The notes under the pieces were generated by a model. The model was not told where the DNA came from. It saw nothing but the letters and a program-made list of their open reading frames with translations, and searched no databases. The position numbers and the translations under genes were made by a program. 64,000 nt of DNA from Bradyrhizobium sp. RP6. GTDB taxonomy: Bacteria > Pseudomonadota > Alphaproteobacteria > Rhizobiales > Xanthobacteraceae. This document shows positions 63,050-64,000 of the stretch, one piece after another (position 1 is the stretch's first letter; each line of letters opens with the position of its first letter). Location: contig NZ_RQIT01000002.1 in the NCBI RefSeq assembly GCF_003837805.1, positions 310,001 through 374,000 on the forward strand. The letters run 5' to 3'.

Positions 63050-64000
63050 TTACTTCTGCTGCTGCGGCAGGAAGGTGGGGCCCACTGAACGGATCGGCTT
63101 GTTCTCGGAGCCCGTCGCCGTGCCGGTGTCCGCCGGCGGTGCCGCAGCCGGCGCATTCGCCGTCGTCGGCGCGGGAGCTGCGCCCTTTTTCGCGTTCGCA
63201 GGCGTGCCCTTGTTGAGCCGCTGCTGCTGCATCTTCCTGGCGCTCTCTTCGGTGACGATGATGTCGCCCTGCTGCTCGGCCGCGGCCTTGTCGTCGGCCG
63301 ATTTCAGCGCATCCGCCCAGGTCTGGCCCGCCGCCTTGCAAGAACAGGACGGGTTGAACTCGCTACGGAATTTGAAGGCGGTCGGCAGCGCGGTGTAGGG
63401 CTGGCCGCCGATGGAGACCGCCGAGTTCATGTCCTCACCGGGATTGCGATGGGTGTAGAGCACGGCTTCGGCAGCCGGGCACAGCGCCTTGCAGGTCCTC
63501 TCATCGTCAGGGAAGCGCGCCGGCACGGTGGCAAAGGAGATCGGGAAATAGGCGCCGTCGCAGGTGCGCACGCAGACGGTGCGGAAGGTGCCGGATTGCG
63601 GGCCGAGATCGGAGGGCGGCATGGCCTGCGGATTGTTCGGGTTGTTGCCGCCGCCGAACAGATTGGTGAGGAAGTTGCCGCCGCCTTGTGACTGCGCGGC
63701 ATTGGCGTATTGCGGGCCGCAATTGTTCTGCGCCAGCGCCATCAGCACCGAGCGGCGCTGGTTGTCGCGCTCCGGGCTGGAGCCGCCCGGACCGCCGCCG
63801 CGCAGCCGCTCGAGACTGCCGGTGATCTGGTCCAGATTGGCGCGCATCTGCTGGATCTGGGTGTTGACCGGGCCGCATTGCGCCGACTGGCCGTTGAACA
63901 GCGAGAAGAAGCCGGAGGAATCGCAGCCCATGCGCTTGGCCTGCATGGTGACGCGGTCGAGCTCGGCCTGCTGCTTGGCCTGGGAATCCTGATAGCGGCG
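63050..64000 (-). CDS. DUF2865 protein, partial (start outside window)
   Basis: The frame runs from 64000 (first codons read RRYQDSQAKQQAELDRV) to a stop at 63050, so at least 316 residues of the C-terminal part are here. It has PSDLGPQSGTFRTVCVRTCDGAYFPISFATVPARFPDDERTCKALCPA, the DUF2865 Cys pattern, and CSCKAAGQTWADAL. The C-terminus is Pro/Ala-rich and ends with Q/K. Probably exported. The N-terminus and any signal peptide are beyond the edge. Confidence 0.88.
   Translation of the reverse strand, partial: RRYQDSQAKQQAELDRVTMQAKRMGCDSSGFFSLFNGQSAQCGPVNTQIQQMRANLDQITGSLERLRGGGPGGSSPERDNQRRSVLMALAQNNCGPQYANAAQSQGGGNFLTNLFGGGNNPNNPQAMPPSDLGPQSGTFRTVCVRTCDGAYFPISFATVPARFPDDERTCKALCPAAEAVLYTHRNPGEDMNSAVSIGGQPYTALPTAFKFRSEFNPSCSCKAAGQTWADALKSADDKAAAEQQGDIIVTEESARKMQQQRLNKGTPANAKKGAAPAPTTANAPAAAPPADTGTATGSENKPIRSVGPTFLPQQQK

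Overview
The window is GC-rich alphaproteobacterial chromosome, most probably Bradyrhizobium or a close relative in the Nitrobacteraceae. This is an inference from gene content: class II DAHP synthase, DUF2865, bacterial transglutaminase-like cysteine peptidase, UctP/TakP-like TRAP receptors, TctD/TctE-like kinase pair. Palindromic intergenic repeats of Rhizobiales type point the same way. No rRNA, tRNA or CRISPR array was seen. About 45 protein genes are described, plus remnants and repeats.

Region 1 (1-19.5 kb) is accessory DNA with AT-rich intergenic gaps. Its core is a compact minus-strand gene set: a GAF/HlyD-type adaptor, a PqqD-like/M50-like/HlyD-type membrane protein, a short SecA-like ATPase, and a giant 1891-residue multidomain protein with an N-terminal LEPR-xLL sorting motif and a glucose/sorbosone-dehydrogenase-like propeller. 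A divergent second HlyD adaptor, a DUF1488-like protein and a LapG-like cysteine peptidase follow on the plus strand. No ABC transporter, TolC or RTX repeats accompany it. I read it as a candidate dedicated export system in which a SecA-like motor replaces the ABC motor of type I secretion. Downstream are two tandem left-handed beta-helix (hexapeptide) proteins, then IS3 debris, an H-NS-like protein and a truncated response regulator, which look like the worn edge of an island.

Region 2 (19.7-30.2 kb) is ordinary chromosome: dusA, a retropepsin-like protease, DUF1289, a membrane histidine kinase, an NhaD-like antiporter, a 3-hydroxyisobutyrate-dehydrogenase-like enzyme, a VOC protein, the Mrp Fe-S carrier, and two tandem TRAP receptors, each followed by a hairpin.

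Region 3 (30.5-37.6 kb) holds a YunG-like protein and a three-gene module: a CHAT (caspase-like) protease, a polytopic membrane protein, and an 1113-residue protein joining an alpha/beta-hydrolase to a second CHAT domain. It lies between the TRAP receptors and the two-component system and TRAP permeases at 37.8-42.1 kb, so it looks inserted. It is a candidate stress or defence module.

Region 4 (37.8-64 kb) is mostly housekeeping: TctD/TctE-like regulators, TRAP permeases, moaA, a lipoprotein, gph, rpiA-DUF2059-gor, a bicupin, a terB/terC-like four-gene set, and the aroG-dgkA-nadE cluster. Between 52 and 57.8 kb is a catabolic gene set (MFS, cupin, hydrolase, FMN reductase, flavin monooxygenase) divergent from a LuxR-type regulator; the monooxygenase carries a one-base frameshift.
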